Positions 10,527-23,789 of a stretch of DNA of 64,000 nt are shown one piece after another (positions within the stretch are counted from its first letter, which is position 1; each line of letters starts with the position of its first letter). Below the pieces are notes generated by a model, which saw nothing but the letters and a program-made list of their open reading frames with translations, was not told the origin of the DNA and ran no database searches. Made by a program: the position numbers and the translations under genes. The DNA is from Telmatactis stephensoni (Eukaryota > Cnidaria > Anthozoa > Actiniaria > Isophelliidae): the NCBI GenBank assembly GCA_029948255.1, contig JALIZF010001638.1:186001-250000 (forward strand). The letters are read 5' to 3'.

Positions 10527-13500
10527 ATGAGGAACAAAGAAGCAAGAAACCCAGCGGACGATGCAGGCTGTTTCTCCGCAATTTTTCTTTCGTGGATGAA
10601 TAGCCTTTTACGACTGGGAAGCAAACGTCCATTGAACGAAGATGACTTGTTTCCACTAGCAGAAAACTGCAAAACACAAGTCATTGTAGAAACGTTTGAA
10701 GAAAAGTGGAAAGAAGAGATTCTAAGAGCTGAAATTCAAGGGAGACACCCTCGACTATGGAGAGCCATGCTTCGATTTGTGTCATTATTCGAATATCTGT
10801 TGATCATCTCGTTAAGGCTTGGTGAAAGTGTTCTAAGTTTCAGTATAATTGTGTTTCTATGGTACTATTTAAAACTCTTAGAAGATGATGATGAAAATAG
10901 AAGTATTTGGTACTCCATCGGTGCTGTTGCTGGTATTTCAATTAGTGATATCGCCAGAGTCTTTGTGCGGCATCACAGTCGCCTGCGATCTCTTATTGTT
11001 GGAATGCAACTCAAGGTAGCATGTATTGGAATGACTTACAAGAAGGTAGGTAGTTGACAAATTAGTCTTCCTCACCATACTTTATATTGTACATTCTTTA
11101 ATTGTAAACTTTGTAAATTTAAGGAGATGATGTCAGTATCAAAACCTATATAAATGTTTTATATTTTATAGGTACTTTCTTCAAAGCGCTGTAATCTTTC
11201 AAAAGTAGGGGCAGGGAAAGTCACCAATTTAGTCTCCAACGACGCCATACGAATGGAAGAAATAGTCGTACAATTTTTGTGTTGCACTATCGTTGTTGTT
11301 GAGAATTCCATGGCTTTGGCTTTGATGTGGTTTCTTCTTGGATGGCAGTCACTATCTGGCATCTTGGCTGTAGTTGTTTTGCTCTTCATTCAGGTCTTGT
11401 TATCCAAGCAATTTGCGACATTTCGAGCAAAACAAACAGTAGCAACGGACAAACGTTTATCTACCATGAATGACATCGTGAAAGGAATCCGGATGGTTAA
11501 GATGTGCGGCTGGGAAGACAACTACAGTGAATTAATCCGAACACTGAGAAGGTATCAAACTAGAGTAGATTTCATTTGCTATGAAAGCATCACAGTATAC
11601 ATTCGTGGTGTCTTGCTCTCAGCAGTCTCAGCCTAGAGTGTCCCGGCGCGTGTACTGAAAGACATTGCAAATTCCGAGATGTGTCCTGCGCATAATGTAT
11701 GCATAAAAAGTCTTCACCTTTTATACTAACGTAAATCAGCGATTATATGGATTTCATTCATGGGTGGCATGGTTGATTTATGGTTGGCCGAGCAGTGAGA
11801 GCGCTGGCCAATCATTGCTGTGTTCCGTGTTCGAGTCCCAGCTCGGGCGCTGGATCATATGTGAACTGAGTTTGTTTGATGTGTTGTTCTTTCCCATACC
11901 ACAAGGGTTTTTTTTCTCCGTGTTCTGCGGTTTTTCCTCCCTCAATGAAAATCAACATGTGATTGAATGAACAGTTATGTGAGTTGAGTGTTGTGTGTAA
12001 AATACTAGTTAACTTGATAGTTTTCATGAATTATCCACTAGAAAATGGAACCAGGACGACGACGACGATGATGATGATGAGAATGATAATGGTGATGATG
12101 ATGATTCTTACCGTTCATTTACGCACCAATAGTCTGCTCCCTCGATCGCGTCACTCCACCACAACATCTTCTTTCCAACTCCATAAATTAAAGAAAGCAT
12201 TAATTAATTACTTAAACAATTTTCTCCTTTTTTCCTAGGAAAGAGGTCAATTTGGTGCGTTTAAAGAGCGTCATCATGTCCTTCTCTCAGGGTCTAATGT
12301 TCACTCTAGTTTTGGTGGCAGTCCTTGTCTCTGTTATTACCATGCTTTATGCAGGAATTCTCCTTACTTCTGTTAACCTCTTCACACTCTTTACAATACT
12401 AAGCATGGCTTCAGATTCCATCAGTTTGCAAGTTTATGGTGCACGAGGTCTTTACGATGCTGCTGTTTCCATAAATCGAATGGAAAAGTACTTTTTGTGG
12501 GATGTTGTACCAGACGCAGATGAAAAGAAAGGTTCAAGAAGAAAACAAATTGGTAAATTCTATGCACTTTTTAACAACAAAGATAGGAAGTCTCAAGATC
12601 AAAATAAACCCACGAAATTTGGATACATTCCTGTCATTAATACAAGGGAGCATCTTGACACCTCCGCTGATATCCAAAAAGAATTCCAAGCTAACACTAC
12701 TCAAGTAACCGGACCTGAGCCACATATTTTAATTTCTCAAATGTCCTGTAGCTGGATTGATGACATGAACTATTCTACACTCCACAACATTTCTTTTAAA
12801 TTTATGTCCAACAAGTTAACGATTATAACCGGACCTGTGGGAAGCGGTAAGACAACTCTTCTCATGGCAATACTGAAAGAGGTTTTTATTCAAGAAGGCA
12901 AAGTTTGTACTCAAGGCCAAATAGCTTTTGTTGGTCAAATTCCTTGGGTTTTTACTGGAACCGTTCGTGAAAACATTCTCTTTGGTAAACCTTATAACAA
13001 AGAGCGTTATCAGAGAGTTGTAGAATGCTGCGATCTCTGGCAAGACATCAAGCGGTTTCCCAAAGGAGACTTGAGCATGCTTGGAGAGCGCGGTGTGTTG
13101 TTAAGTGGTGGTCAGCGAACACGAGTTGCTTTGGCACGCGCAGTTTATTCAGACAGTGATATAATTCTTTTGGATGATCCTCTTAGCGCCGTAGATGGGA
13201 AAGTCGGTCAACATCTCATGGACAAGTGTATATGTGGAGAACTGTCAGGCAAGATTAGAATTCTTGTTACGCATCAATTACAACATCTTTACAGAGCTGA
13301 TGAGATCTTAGTTATCAAAGAGGGTTGCATCGTAAGCCGAGGGCCATTTGCAGAAGTTACTGAAGGCGATTTTCTTGATAAAATTATTTTGTCAGACTCC
13401 AAAACAAATTCATCAGTCCAAAATGATTCTAACGTGGAGTCTCAAGCATTGTCGTCCGTTGATGACTCGCGTGATGAGTTTAGAGGAGACGATTTAAAGG

Positions 13501-15943
13501 AGGAAGAAGAAAGCAAAGCAAGTGGCACAGTATCGATGAGGTTATACTGGGAGTACTTGAAGACTGGCTCATCGACAATAGCTGTGGTCCTGTTTTTTAT
13601 CCTCTGTCTAATTGCTCAAGGTAATACATTTGAACTTTCCCAACTACCACCTCATTGCTGACGATACTCAAAACTTCTTCTTTTCATTTTTTGTGCCCAG
13701 GTCTCCTTATAGCACCGAACTGGTGGCTGAAAATCATGTCGCACATGTCTTTTGAGAAGCAGCGAAACACTACTTCTGTCGGCATCTTCTCTGGATTAGT
13801 GGTTGGTGCTTTTGTCCTAGCGACCATAAGAATGATCCTTTTGTTCCTTCTTCTTCTGAGGTCCTCCGAGAAACTCCATGATATGATAGCTCAGGCCGTT
13901 ATGAAGTCTCCTGTCTTGTTCTTTGATACCAATCCCGTGGGAAGAATCATGAATCGCTTTTCCAAAGACATCGGCACTATGGACGACTTACTTCCTTATA
14001 AGTGGAGCATTACTATATCAGTGCTTTTCCAGCTTGTTGGAGCGTATGCGGTAACTGGCGCAGTCAACTACTGGTTTGTTATCATTATCGCACCAACAGT
14101 GGTTGTCTTCCTGTGTTTATGTCGCTATTATCTCAAGACTGCCCGTGAGTTATCAAGAATTGAGGCCCTGCGCTGTAGTCCAGTTTACGACTACATCTCC
14201 GAGACAATGGAAGGATTGGAAGTCATCCATTCATTTCACATGCAGGATTCAAGTTTGGCAAAGCTTTATAGGTAAGTACTTATCTACAAATCGATTTTGC
14301 TCGTCGCTCTTTGTTTTTCCCCGGCTCTTTGTCAACTGGATCAATTTGTAAAACATGTCATAACATTTCTGTTAAATAGCTTAAAATAAACGACGTCAAG
14401 TAATTCGGGCGTGATAGTACGTGATAACATCATATCGTATCGTTAGCCAAACTACCAACGAAAGGTCATGATCAAATATTATATTATATTATATTATATT
14501 ATACGAATCTCAAAATGAATCACCACGCGTCTTTTTCTGTAATATTACAGAAGACGTTGCGTCATGTACCGGACTTTTGATTTTGATGTTTATGATATAA
14601 TATGATTGATATTCCCAGCCTGCAAGACATGCACTCTAGAGCGTTCTACTTAATAGTGTCTTTAAGTAGATGGATATGTATCTACGTTGATTTTCTCGGA
14701 GCTCTGTTAACAAGTATGGTTGGCATTGGAACATTGGTGTTTTCAATGGATTCAGGTACAGATATATGTGAAAATGCAAAGTAATGATGATGGTAGCCTA
14801 GTGGTTAGATATTTTCCATTGTTCATAATTCTTATGTGCATTGTTGATGCATTGTCATCAGGAGCTCATTTTCAACGCTGTTGTTGATTAATATTTTTAA
14901 TTTTCTCTTTAAAATGAGTTTATGGAATCTTCTAAACAGCGAATCAAAGAATATAGAGCTGTTACGGGGGGGCAGAGCAGAGGATTCGACAGTGACTACA
15001 ACAGTGTGTTTTCTTTTTTACAGCTGCTGCAGGGCTTGTGTTGTCGTACCTCATTTCATTAGTGAGGATGGCGTCCACCAGTATTCGTCATGCATCCGAA
15101 ACTGAGACAAAAATGATCTCCGTAGAGCGCATCAAAGAGTACACCAAACTTCCTCCAGAACCTGGTTATGCCAGGAAACGTAAACCACCAAATACCTGGC
15201 CCAGCCAAGGAGCTGTTAGTCTGCGTGGGGTGTTCATGTCGTACCAAGAAGCAGGACCTTTTGTGATGGAAAATATAACTTTCGAAGGAAAACCACAAGA
15301 GAAGATTGGTATCGTAGGTCGTACTGGAGCAGGCAAATCGTCTCTGGTTGCTGCTTTGTTTCGTATGCCCGACCCACAAGGCGAGGTGTTGATTGACGGA
15401 GAAGACCTAGGGACTATAAACATCCAATCAGCACGCTGTTCTATGGCAGTGATCACTCAAGATCCTACTTTATTTGCTGGCAACTTGAGACGCAATTTAG
15501 ACCCATTTGATCGCTTCACTGAAGACGAAATTTGGACAGCACTGAAAGAGGTCCAAATGTTAGAACGCATCCACAAAGTTCCAGATGGTCTAGAGCATCA
15601 GTTAGGGGAGGAAGGAACAGGGTTTAGTGTTGGAGAGAAACAACTACTATGCCTTGCTCGAGCGCTGCTCCAACGAAGTAAAATCCTTGTCCTGGATGAA
15701 GCAACAGCCAACGTGGACTTCAAAACTGATCAGCTTATTCAACAGATCATCAGAGAAAAGTTTGTTCATTGCACCGTGCTGACCATAGCACACCGACTTA
15801 ATACTATTCTGGACTACGACCGGGTATTGGTTCTTGACCGGGGTCACGTGGTACAGTACGACAGTCCAACAGTACTTGCAAAGGAAGCAGGTGGAACATT
15901 TGCAAAACTGTTGGAAAGTCAAGGACTTCATACACAATATTAG
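10527..15943 (+). CDS. ABCC4: ABCC4/MRP4-like ABC exporter, copy 2 (intact, 1302 aa)
   Basis: Exons 10527-11045, 11172-11551, 12239-13620, 13701-14271, 14619-14755 and 15024-15943 join in phase (3909 nt with stop), all with GT-AG borders. The length matches the ABCC4 family (about 1325 aa in human). Exon 2 must end at AGAAG/GTATCA (11551): joining it to exon 3 gives LRRKEVN, equivalent to LRKKEIS in MRP4; reading on meets a stop. Order: ABCC N-terminus (FLSWMNSLLRLGSKRPL, residues 22-36), TMD1, NBD1 (Walker A GPVGSGKT 498-505, signature LLSGGQR 587-593, Walker B IILLDDP 608-614, His 645), acidic linker, TMD2, NBD2 (Walker A GRTGAGKS 1095-1102, signature FSVGEKQ 1197-1203, Walker B ILVLDEA 1217-1223, His 1253). 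NBD1 has Asp after Walker B and NBD2 has Glu, the usual asymmetry of this subfamily. Likely an ATP-driven plasma-membrane exporter of organic anions and cyclic nucleotides; substrate is inferred from family only. Confidence 0.9.
11781..11971 (+). repeat. tRNA-derived SINE in intron 2 of copy 2
   Basis: Ortholog of the intron 2 SINE of copy 1: A-box-like TGGCCGAGCAGTGAGAGCG and exact B-box GTTCGAGTCCC, then the conserved tail. A short open frame through it is not a gene. Confidence 0.6.
14477..14503 (+). repeat. Short (ATATT)n, intron 4 of copy 2
   Basis: About five units at the site that is massively expanded in copy 1. Confidence 0.9.
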
Positions 15944-16094
15944 ATAATCACGGGCATGAAACCAGATTGGTCGAGATTTCTAGGAAACATTAATGGGGCT
16001 TTTAATCTAAATTTGATGAAAGTCCCAATTTCTATTGGATGTTGATATCATCGCTATAGATATATTCTTGATTAAAATAATATAAACATATTAC

Positions 16095-16100
16095 AATAAA
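16095..16100 (+). terminator. Poly(A) signal, ABCC4 copy 2
   Basis: AATAAA about 150 bases after the stop codon, identical in context to copy 1. Confidence 0.55.
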
Positions 16101-16148
16101 GTTGTATGTAATATTAGTGAAAGAAAATTTCCCCTCACTATCCAAAGA

Positions 16149-16577
16149 AAACAAAATTTCAGTTACTGCTGGTTTAGGTATAGCCAGTCCCAAACGGCCT
16201 GTGATAAGCTGCAAGGCCTGCAGCAATGACCGGTACGCTACTCCTTCAATAGTTCTGCTAAGGGAACTCAAATGGACATCATTAAGCGAAATCAACATCA
16301 ACATCAGCATCAAAAAGCTCTTATGATGTGCAAAATCTCGAATGGCCTTGCCCTTCCATATATCATGTTTTCGAAAGAAATCGGTTTAAACACTTACAAC
16401 CTCCGGATCCGCTCGTCGAGATCAAACTTTAAGATTCCCAAGGCCAGAACAGATTTTTATGAAAATAGCGGTGCAAGGATCTGGAACTACTTTCCAAATA
16501 CTTAAAAAGCGGATTCAACTTTACAAGCTTTTAAAAGGAAATTGAAAATTCACAAATTTAATACCGACAAGAAGTAG
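16149..16577 (+). mobile_element. Degenerate LINE remnant, spacer 2
   Basis: Same remnant as in spacer 1 and slightly better preserved: the frame at 16272-16505 runs from SNGLALPYI to NSGARIWNYFPNT. After an in-frame TAA the same frame continues with ADSTLQAFKRKLKIHKFN to TAG near 16577. It resembles the C-terminal end of CR1/L2-like reverse transcriptases. Confidence 0.6.
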
Positions 16578-16825
16578 TTCTAGATCTCTTGATATTATTA
16601 TCCCCTTAGGGTTAGTATAATATAATATAATGCTTATAATAGTTAATCATTAGATTTTTATTAGTTTAAATAACATCTATAATACGGCTTTTAGGCATTA
16701 TGGGTTTTGGGAAAGTAGAGAGCCGACGTTCATGTCCGAGCAGAGGATTTGGTATGAGTCTCTAAATTGCGATAATCAACACAAGACCCAAATAGCTAGA
16801 AAGAGCACATCGAGCTATATAAAAT

Positions 16826-17107
16826 CGTGAGGTTTGGTGTTAATCGGGTCAATAATGAACGACTTACAGACATTCAAAATTTGTAAGATGCACAAACAAT
16901 GGTATAATATAGTGGGGATAGCTCATTTCTTACATTTCTTTATAGTGCATCCGAGTCCCTAAACTTATCGAGCGAACATCGCATTGGCCGCGCTCTGTTT
17001 GCTGAGAACAAAGGGGACACAACCATGCATTTCTTTGTAAAATTCGGCCTATTTGAATGGCTAGTAAGTCGTTCAATATTGACCCGATTAACGTAACGCC
17101 AAACGCG
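16826..17107. mobile_element. MITE-like inverted-repeat element, spacer 2
   Basis: Copy of the element at 7591-7872 with both arms (16826-16866 and 17065-17107). Confidence 0.6.
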
Positions 17108-17822
17108 AAATGTGATCAAACATGTGATACACGTGTTTTCGTAGAAGACTGGCTCAATGGCGGGGATCCCCACCTAGTCATTGTCAGACCAAAGTGATTC
17201 CCAAAAATAATTATCAGTGTACGACTGATAATTGTCTTGAATGTGTACAGGTAAAAACAACTGAGCTAGCTGTAGACGCATTTCATTTAGAGTCTGTTTT
17301 GACTCAAAAGGTACGTAGGAGGTCTATCTTTGCTACAAGTTTAATTTGCTCATCATTAGCATAGGCGTTTCTCTTTTCAACAAAATAAACACCAAATCAG
17401 CTCTGATTATTGAAAAAGCATGGCAAAATTAGGTTTCCTTGGAAATTTGAGCTGGACACATGCAATGGTCTTTGCGTGATGCGGTTTTAATACTCTAAAT
17501 TTTACAGAGAATGCATGGGCTCATCAGTGCTTTGCCACCCATGCAGAAACTTGAAAGCAAATCGGAATCTGATATCTCGCATAATATTGCACGGAAAGAG
17601 CTAACAATTCGTAGATTTCTTATATATCAAAACTCTTAAAAGTTTTGCACTCATTTTGTAATTTTATCGATTTCTAACCGTATGGTAATGAAGTAGAATG
17701 GAAAGATTTACGGCAGTGATGATCCTCCTGCAAAATAATATGTAAATAGGTGTTCGCGTGACAGCTAGCGTTTTGGCGTGAAACAACTACTAAACTATTT
17801 AGCGCATAATAGAGTGCTTACA

Positions 17823-17942
17823 ATATATCCGTGAAAAACGTTAGCGAACTAAATTGTACTAAATAGCACGAAATCTTTTGTTTTCTATTGTTTAATTAGT
17901 GCAAATTAGTGAAAGTTTTTACAAAGTTTTTCACGGATATAT
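17823..17942. repeat. Fold-back element with ATATATCCGTGAAAA arms, spacer 2
   Basis: Copy of the hairpin at 8588-8706, here with one extra A in the left arm that makes the pairing longer. Confidence 0.6.
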
Positions 17943-18636
17943 GGCGTGCATTCTACTTTACGCACATGGTCATTTGCATGTTTCAAGTGGGTTAACGAAA
18001 ACGCTTAATTGACTTGAGTTGACTGAAGCAAACAAGTTTTCCTTAACAAGGTAAAATGGCATTTTTCGTCGATACAATTTCACGTAGCTCACTTTTGAAC
18101 CTTTTTCGCGCATATTAATAATGGTAATAGAATTGAGTGGAGTGCAATTTGTATAGGAAATCATTAAGCTTTCGTACGGTTCGTGCAAATTGTTACTCTC
18201 TGAAACCTCACTCGTTCAAATTTATCCTGAATAGCACGAGAAAATCGTGCGATTTCGTTTTAACAAGGTGAACAAGACGCCGGCTATGAAGCGTAAACTG
18301 GTTGCCTGTGCTGCGTGACGTTGCATTACCCTCATGAGATTGATCGAGAACAAAGACGCCCATATAGCCGTTTACTTGGCAGTTAGTGTGGGGCTGTACA
18401 GTCAGCCGATTTCAGTATACAGAAGCTTAGAAATTCCGGTCATCCGAGTGGAAAGTGCCCTTAAAACCGTATTTCTTGCGGTGCCTTACGTGACGAGATG
18501 ACTGTTATCTTGTCTGTCAGCTTCTAGTATGGCCTTTGGCCTTCTGTTATTCAAGCAATCTGAACGTGGCATGTGAATACAGTATATAATCATTGCTCTT
18601 TGTTTTGGAGACTTCTATTAAGCGCGCATTTCTTTG

Positions 18637-18780
18637 GTAAGGGCCCGTTCACATGAAGGAGTGTTGTCCCTGGTAGCAGGGATAACATCTTTGTTTTGTG
18701 TCGTCTCCAAGGGAAAAGAAAACAAAAGAGTTATTGCCGATACCAGGTACAACTGGCCTTCATGTCAACGGACCTTTAAG
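18637..18780. mobile_element. MITE-like element, spacer 2
   Basis: Near-identical copy of the element at 9401-9544, with the same imperfect arms. Confidence 0.6.
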
Positions 18781-19125
18781 TACAAAAATTGAACCATAGT
18801 CAGTGGTATACAGACAGAATAGGGATTCTGTGTGGATCAGGGCGGGTATGCGGATCCACCGTTAGAGTTACGTCATTCACACAACAAGACAGTGATGAGG
18901 TGTAAGAAGAACCAATCAGAAGCGAGTAAATGACAATAGAATGTTCTGTAGTCATGGCTATTTTTAGACGAGAGAAGTGAGGTATGAGGTACGGTACCCC
19001 TTATTGTTCGATCAGCAGACGGAGCTTTTTTAAAACTCTCCGACTGGTAGAATCACTCCGCCACAATACCTAATATGTGTCTTCTCCAACCTTCGATATT
19101 ACAGTAGCTGAAGCCTTGAAAAACT

Positions 19126-19148
19126 GGGGGGGGGGGGGGGGGGGGGGG
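19126..19148 (+). repeat. Poly(G) run, spacer 2
   Basis: Twenty-three consecutive G at the site that has 14 in spacer 1 and 3 in spacer 3. Confidence 0.9.
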
Positions 19149-19684
19149 CAAAAATATCACTGTACATCACGTGATGCATAATTAACATTTATATTTTTAA
19201 TATTATTTTACTTGCTCTGTTTATCTTTTGAATATTCTCAGAAAAACTGGGGGCATGTGCCGATTTATCATAGTAGCAAATTCTTTAATTTTGAATTGAA
19301 TTCTGTGACGCGCACAATTTTAAACGTATAACAATTATTCACTATTGTTATTGAAACAAAATCCCAGAGCACAAAATCGTATAAAATTCATCTCTAGTGT
19401 TTTTGTGTATTTAAGAAGTCCTTTTTCTACGTCATCTCATTTGCATTTTCAGATTTCAAATGCTTAATCCTCAGAAAGGGGATGATTTTATCCAAAAATA
19501 TTTAACCATAAGACTTTTCCATTCATGAACAAACAATAACCAAAATTTCAATTTAGAGGTTAGGGGCACTTTAATTGAAGGAAAGTTGGATTACTTGGAG
19601 ATCAAACGTAAGGGTATAAAATTGGAATTTTAATAGTCGTGTTCAAAAGAATTTACAATATATGGAGATGTCGACTCAGTTGCG

Positions 19685-19692
19685 TATAAAAG
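19685..19692 (+). promoter_or_regulatory. Candidate TATA box, ABCC4 copy 3
   Basis: TATAAAAG, 88 bases before the ATG, in context identical to copy 2. Confidence 0.4.
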
Positions 19693-21024
19693 CAGTTAAC
19701 GTTCGCCAAAATAGTGACGTTACATTCCTCATTTTTCTTTTAGATTGCAGTTCATAATTCAACTTCACGGCCATGAGGAACAAAGAAGCAAGAAACCCAG
19801 CGGACGATGCAGGCTGTTTCTCCGCAATTTTTCTTTCGTGGATGAATAGCCTTTTACGACTGGGAAGCAAACGTCCATTGAACGAAGATGACTTGTTTTC
19901 CACTAGCAGAAAACTGCAAAACACAAGTCATTGTAGAAACGTTTGAAGAAAAGTGGAAAGAAGAGATTCTAAGAGCTGAAATTCAAGGGAGACACCCTCG
20001 ACTATGGAGAGCCATGCTTCGATTTGTGTCATTATTCGAATATCTGTTGATCATCTCGTTAAGGCTTGGTGAAAGTGTTCTAAGTTTCAGTATAATTGTG
20101 TTTCTATGGTACTATTTAAAACTCTTAGAAGATGATGATGAAAATAGAAGTATTTGGTACTCCATCGGTGCTGTTGCTGGTATTTCAATTAGTGATATCG
20201 CCAGAGTCTTTGTGCGGCATCACAGTCGCCTGCGATCTCTTATTGTTGGAATGCAACTCAAGGTAGCATGTATTGGAATGACTTACAAGAAGGTAGGTAG
20301 TTGACAAATTAGTCTTCCTCACCATACTTTATATTGTACATTCTTTAATTGTAAACTTTGTAAATTTAAGGAGATGATGTCAGTATCAAAACCTATATAA
20401 ATGTTTTATATTTTATAGGTACTTTCTTCAAAGCGCTGTAATCTTTCAAAAGTAGGGGCAGGGAAAGTCACCAATTTAGTCTCCAACGACGCCATACGAA
20501 TGGAAGAAATAGTCGTACAATTTTTGTGTTGCACTATCGTTGTTGTTGAGAATTCCATGGCTTTGGCTTTGATGTGGTTTCTTCTTGGATGGCAGTCACT
20601 ATCTGGCATCTTGGCTGTAGTTGTTTTGCTCTTCATTCAGGTCTTGTTATCCAAGCAATTTGCGACATTTCGAGCAAAACAAACAGTAGCAACGGACAAA
20701 CGTTTATCTACCATGAATGACATCGTGAAAGGAATCCGGATGGTTAAGATGTGCGGCTGGGAAGACAACTACAGTGAATTAATCCGAACACTGAGAAGGT
20801 ATCAAACTAGAGTAGATTTCATTTGCTATGAAAGCATCACAGTATACATTCGTGGTGTCTTGCTCTCAGCAGTCTCAGCCTAGAGTGTCCCGGCGCGTGT
20901 ACTGAAGACATTGCAAATTCCGAGATGTGTCCTGCGCATAATGTATGCATAAAAGTCTTCACCTTTTATACTAACGTAAATCAGCGATTATATGGATTTC
21001 ATTCATGGGTGGCATGGTTGATTT

Positions 21025-21217
21025 ATGGTTGGCCGAGCAGTGAGAGCGCTGGCCAATCATTGCTGTGTTCCGTGTTCGAGTCCCAGCTCGGGCGCTGGAT
21101 CATATGTGAACTGAGTTTGTTTGATGTGTTGTTCTTTCCCATACCACAAGGGTTTTTTTTCTCCGTGTTCTGCGGTTTTTCCTCCCTCAATGAAAATCAA
21201 CATGTGATTGAATGAAC
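21025..21217 (+). repeat. tRNA-derived SINE in intron 2 of copy 3
   Basis: Ortholog of the SINE in the other copies, with B-box GTTCGAGTCCC and the same tail. Confidence 0.6.
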
Positions 21218-23723
21218 ATTTATGTGAGTTGAGTGTTGTGTGTAAAATACTAGTTAACTTGATAGTTTTCATGAATTATCCACTAGAAAATGGAACCAGG
21301 ACGACGACGACGATGATGATGATGAGAATGATAATGGTGATGATGATGATTCTTACCGTTCATTTACGCACCAATAGTCTGCTCCCTCGATCGCGTCACT
21401 CCACCACAACATCTTCTTTCCAACTCCATAAATTAAAGAAAGCATTAATTAATTACTTAAACAATTTTCTCCTTTTTTCCTAGGAAAGAGGTCAATTTGG
21501 TGCGTTTAAAGAGCGTCATCATGTCCTTCTCTCAGGGTCTAATGTTCACTCTAGTTTTGGTGGCAGTCCTTGTCTCTGTTATTACCATGCTTTATGCAGG
21601 AATTCTCCTTACTTCTGTTAACCTCTTCACACTCTTTACAATACTAAGCATGGCTTCAGATTCCATCAGTTTGCAAGTTTATGGTGCACGAGGTCTTTAC
21701 GATGCTGCTGTTTCCATTAATCGATTCGAAAAGTACTTTTTGTGGGATGTTGTACCAGACGCAGATGAAAAGAAAGGTTCAAGAAGAAAACAAATTGGTA
21801 AATTCTATGCACTTTTTAACAACAAAGATAGGACGTCTCAAGATCAAAATATATTCATGAACTTTGGATACATTCCTCTCACTAATACAAGGGAGCATCT
21901 TGGCACCTCCGCCGAAATCCAAAAAGAATTCAAAGCCAACACTACTCAAGTATCTGGACCTGAGCCACATATTTTAGTTTCTCAAATGTCCTGTAGCTGG
22001 ATTGATAACATCAACTATTCCACACTCCACAGCATTTCTTTTAAATTCAAGTCCAACAAGTTAATGATTATAACCGGACCTGTGGGAAGCGGTAAGACAA
22101 CTCTTCTCATGGCAATACTGAAAGAGGTTTTTATTCAAGAAGGCAAAGTTTCCACGCAAGGCCAAATAGCTTTTGTTGGTCAAATTCCTTGGGTTTTCAC
22201 TGGAACCGTTCGTGAAAACATTCTCTTTGGTAAACCTTATAACAAAGAGCGTTATCAGAGAGTTGTAGAATGCTGCGATCTCTGGCAAGACATCAAGCGG
22301 TTTCCCAAAGGAGACTTGAGCATGCTTGGAGAGCGCGGTGTGTTGTTAAGTGGTGGTCAGCGAACACGAGTTGCTTTGGCACGCGCAGTTTATTCAGACA
22401 GTGATATAATTCTTTTGGATGATCCTCTTAGCGCCGTAGATGGGAAAGTCGGTCAACATCTCATGGACAAGTGTATATGTGGAGAACTGTCAGGCAAGAT
22501 TAGAATTCTTGTTACGCATCAATTACAACATCTTTACAGAGCTGATGAGATCTTAGTTATCAAAGAGGGTTGCATCGTAAGCCGAGGGCCATTTGCAGAA
22601 GTTACTGAAGGCGATTTTCTTGATAAAATTATTTTGTCAGACTCCAAAACAAATTCATCAGTCCAAAATGATTCTAACGTGGAGTCTCAAGCATTGTCGT
22701 CCGTTGATGACTCGCGTGATGAGTTTAGAGGAGACGATTTAAAGGAGGAAGAAGAAAGCAAAGCAAGTGGCACAGTATCGATGAGGTTATACTGGGAGTA
22801 CTTGAAGACTGGCTCATCGACAATAGCTGTGGTCCTGTTTTTTATCCTCTGTCTAATTGCTCAAGGTAATACATTTGAACTTTCCCAACTACCACCTCAT
22901 TGCTGACGATACTCAAAACTTCTTCTTTTCATTTTTTGTGCCCAGGTCTCCTTATAGCACCGAACTGGTGGCTGAAAATCATGTCGCACATGTCTTTTGA
23001 GAAGCAGCGAAACACTACTTCTGTCGGCATCTTCTCTGGATTAGTGGTTGGTGCTTTTGTCCTAGCGACCATAAGAATGATCCTTTTGTTCCTTCTTCTT
23101 CTGAGGTCCTCCGAGAAACTCCATGATATGATAGCTCAGGCCGTTATGAAGTCTCCTGTCTTGTTCTTTGATACCAATCCCGTGGGAAGAATCATGAATC
23201 GCTTTTCCAAAGACATCGGCACTATGGACGACTTACTTCCTTATAAGTGGAGCATTACTATATCAGTGCTTTTCCAGCTTGTTGGAGCGTATGCGGTAAC
23301 TGGCGCAGTCAACTACTGGTTCGTTATCATTATCGCACCTAACAGTGGTTGTCTTCCTGTGTTTATGTCGCTATTATCTCAAGACTGCCCGTGAGTTATC
23401 AAGAATTGAGGCCCTGCGCTGTAGTCCAGTTTACGACTACATCTCCGAGACAATGGAAGGATTGGAAGTCATCCATTCATTTCACATGCAGGATTCAAGT
23501 TTGGCAAAGCTTTATAGGTAAGTACTTATCTACAAATCGATTTTGCTCGTCGCTCTTTGTTTTTCCCCGGCTCTTTGTCAACTGGATCAATTTGTAAAAG
23601 CATCTCATAACATTTCTATTAAATAGCTTAAAATAAACGACGTCAAGTAATTCGGGCGTGATAGTACGTGATAACATCATATCGTATCGTTAGCCAAACT
23701 ACCAACGAAAGGTCATGATCAAA

Positions 23724-23789
23724 TATTATATTATATTATATTATATTATATTATATTATATTATATTATATTATATTATATTATATTAT
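23724..23789 (+). repeat. (ATATT)n, intron 4 of copy 3
   Basis: About thirteen units at the homologous microsatellite site. Confidence 0.9.

Noticed and set aside
11764..12238. Small ORFs in intron 2, repeated in each copy
   Set aside because: They cross the SINE and the GAT microsatellite, between well-supported exons 2 and 3.
15059..15937. Antisense ORFs of 96-106 codons in exon 6, present in several ABCC4 copies
   Set aside because: They mirror the conserved NBD2 sequence; recurrence comes from the duplication, and no motif is seen.
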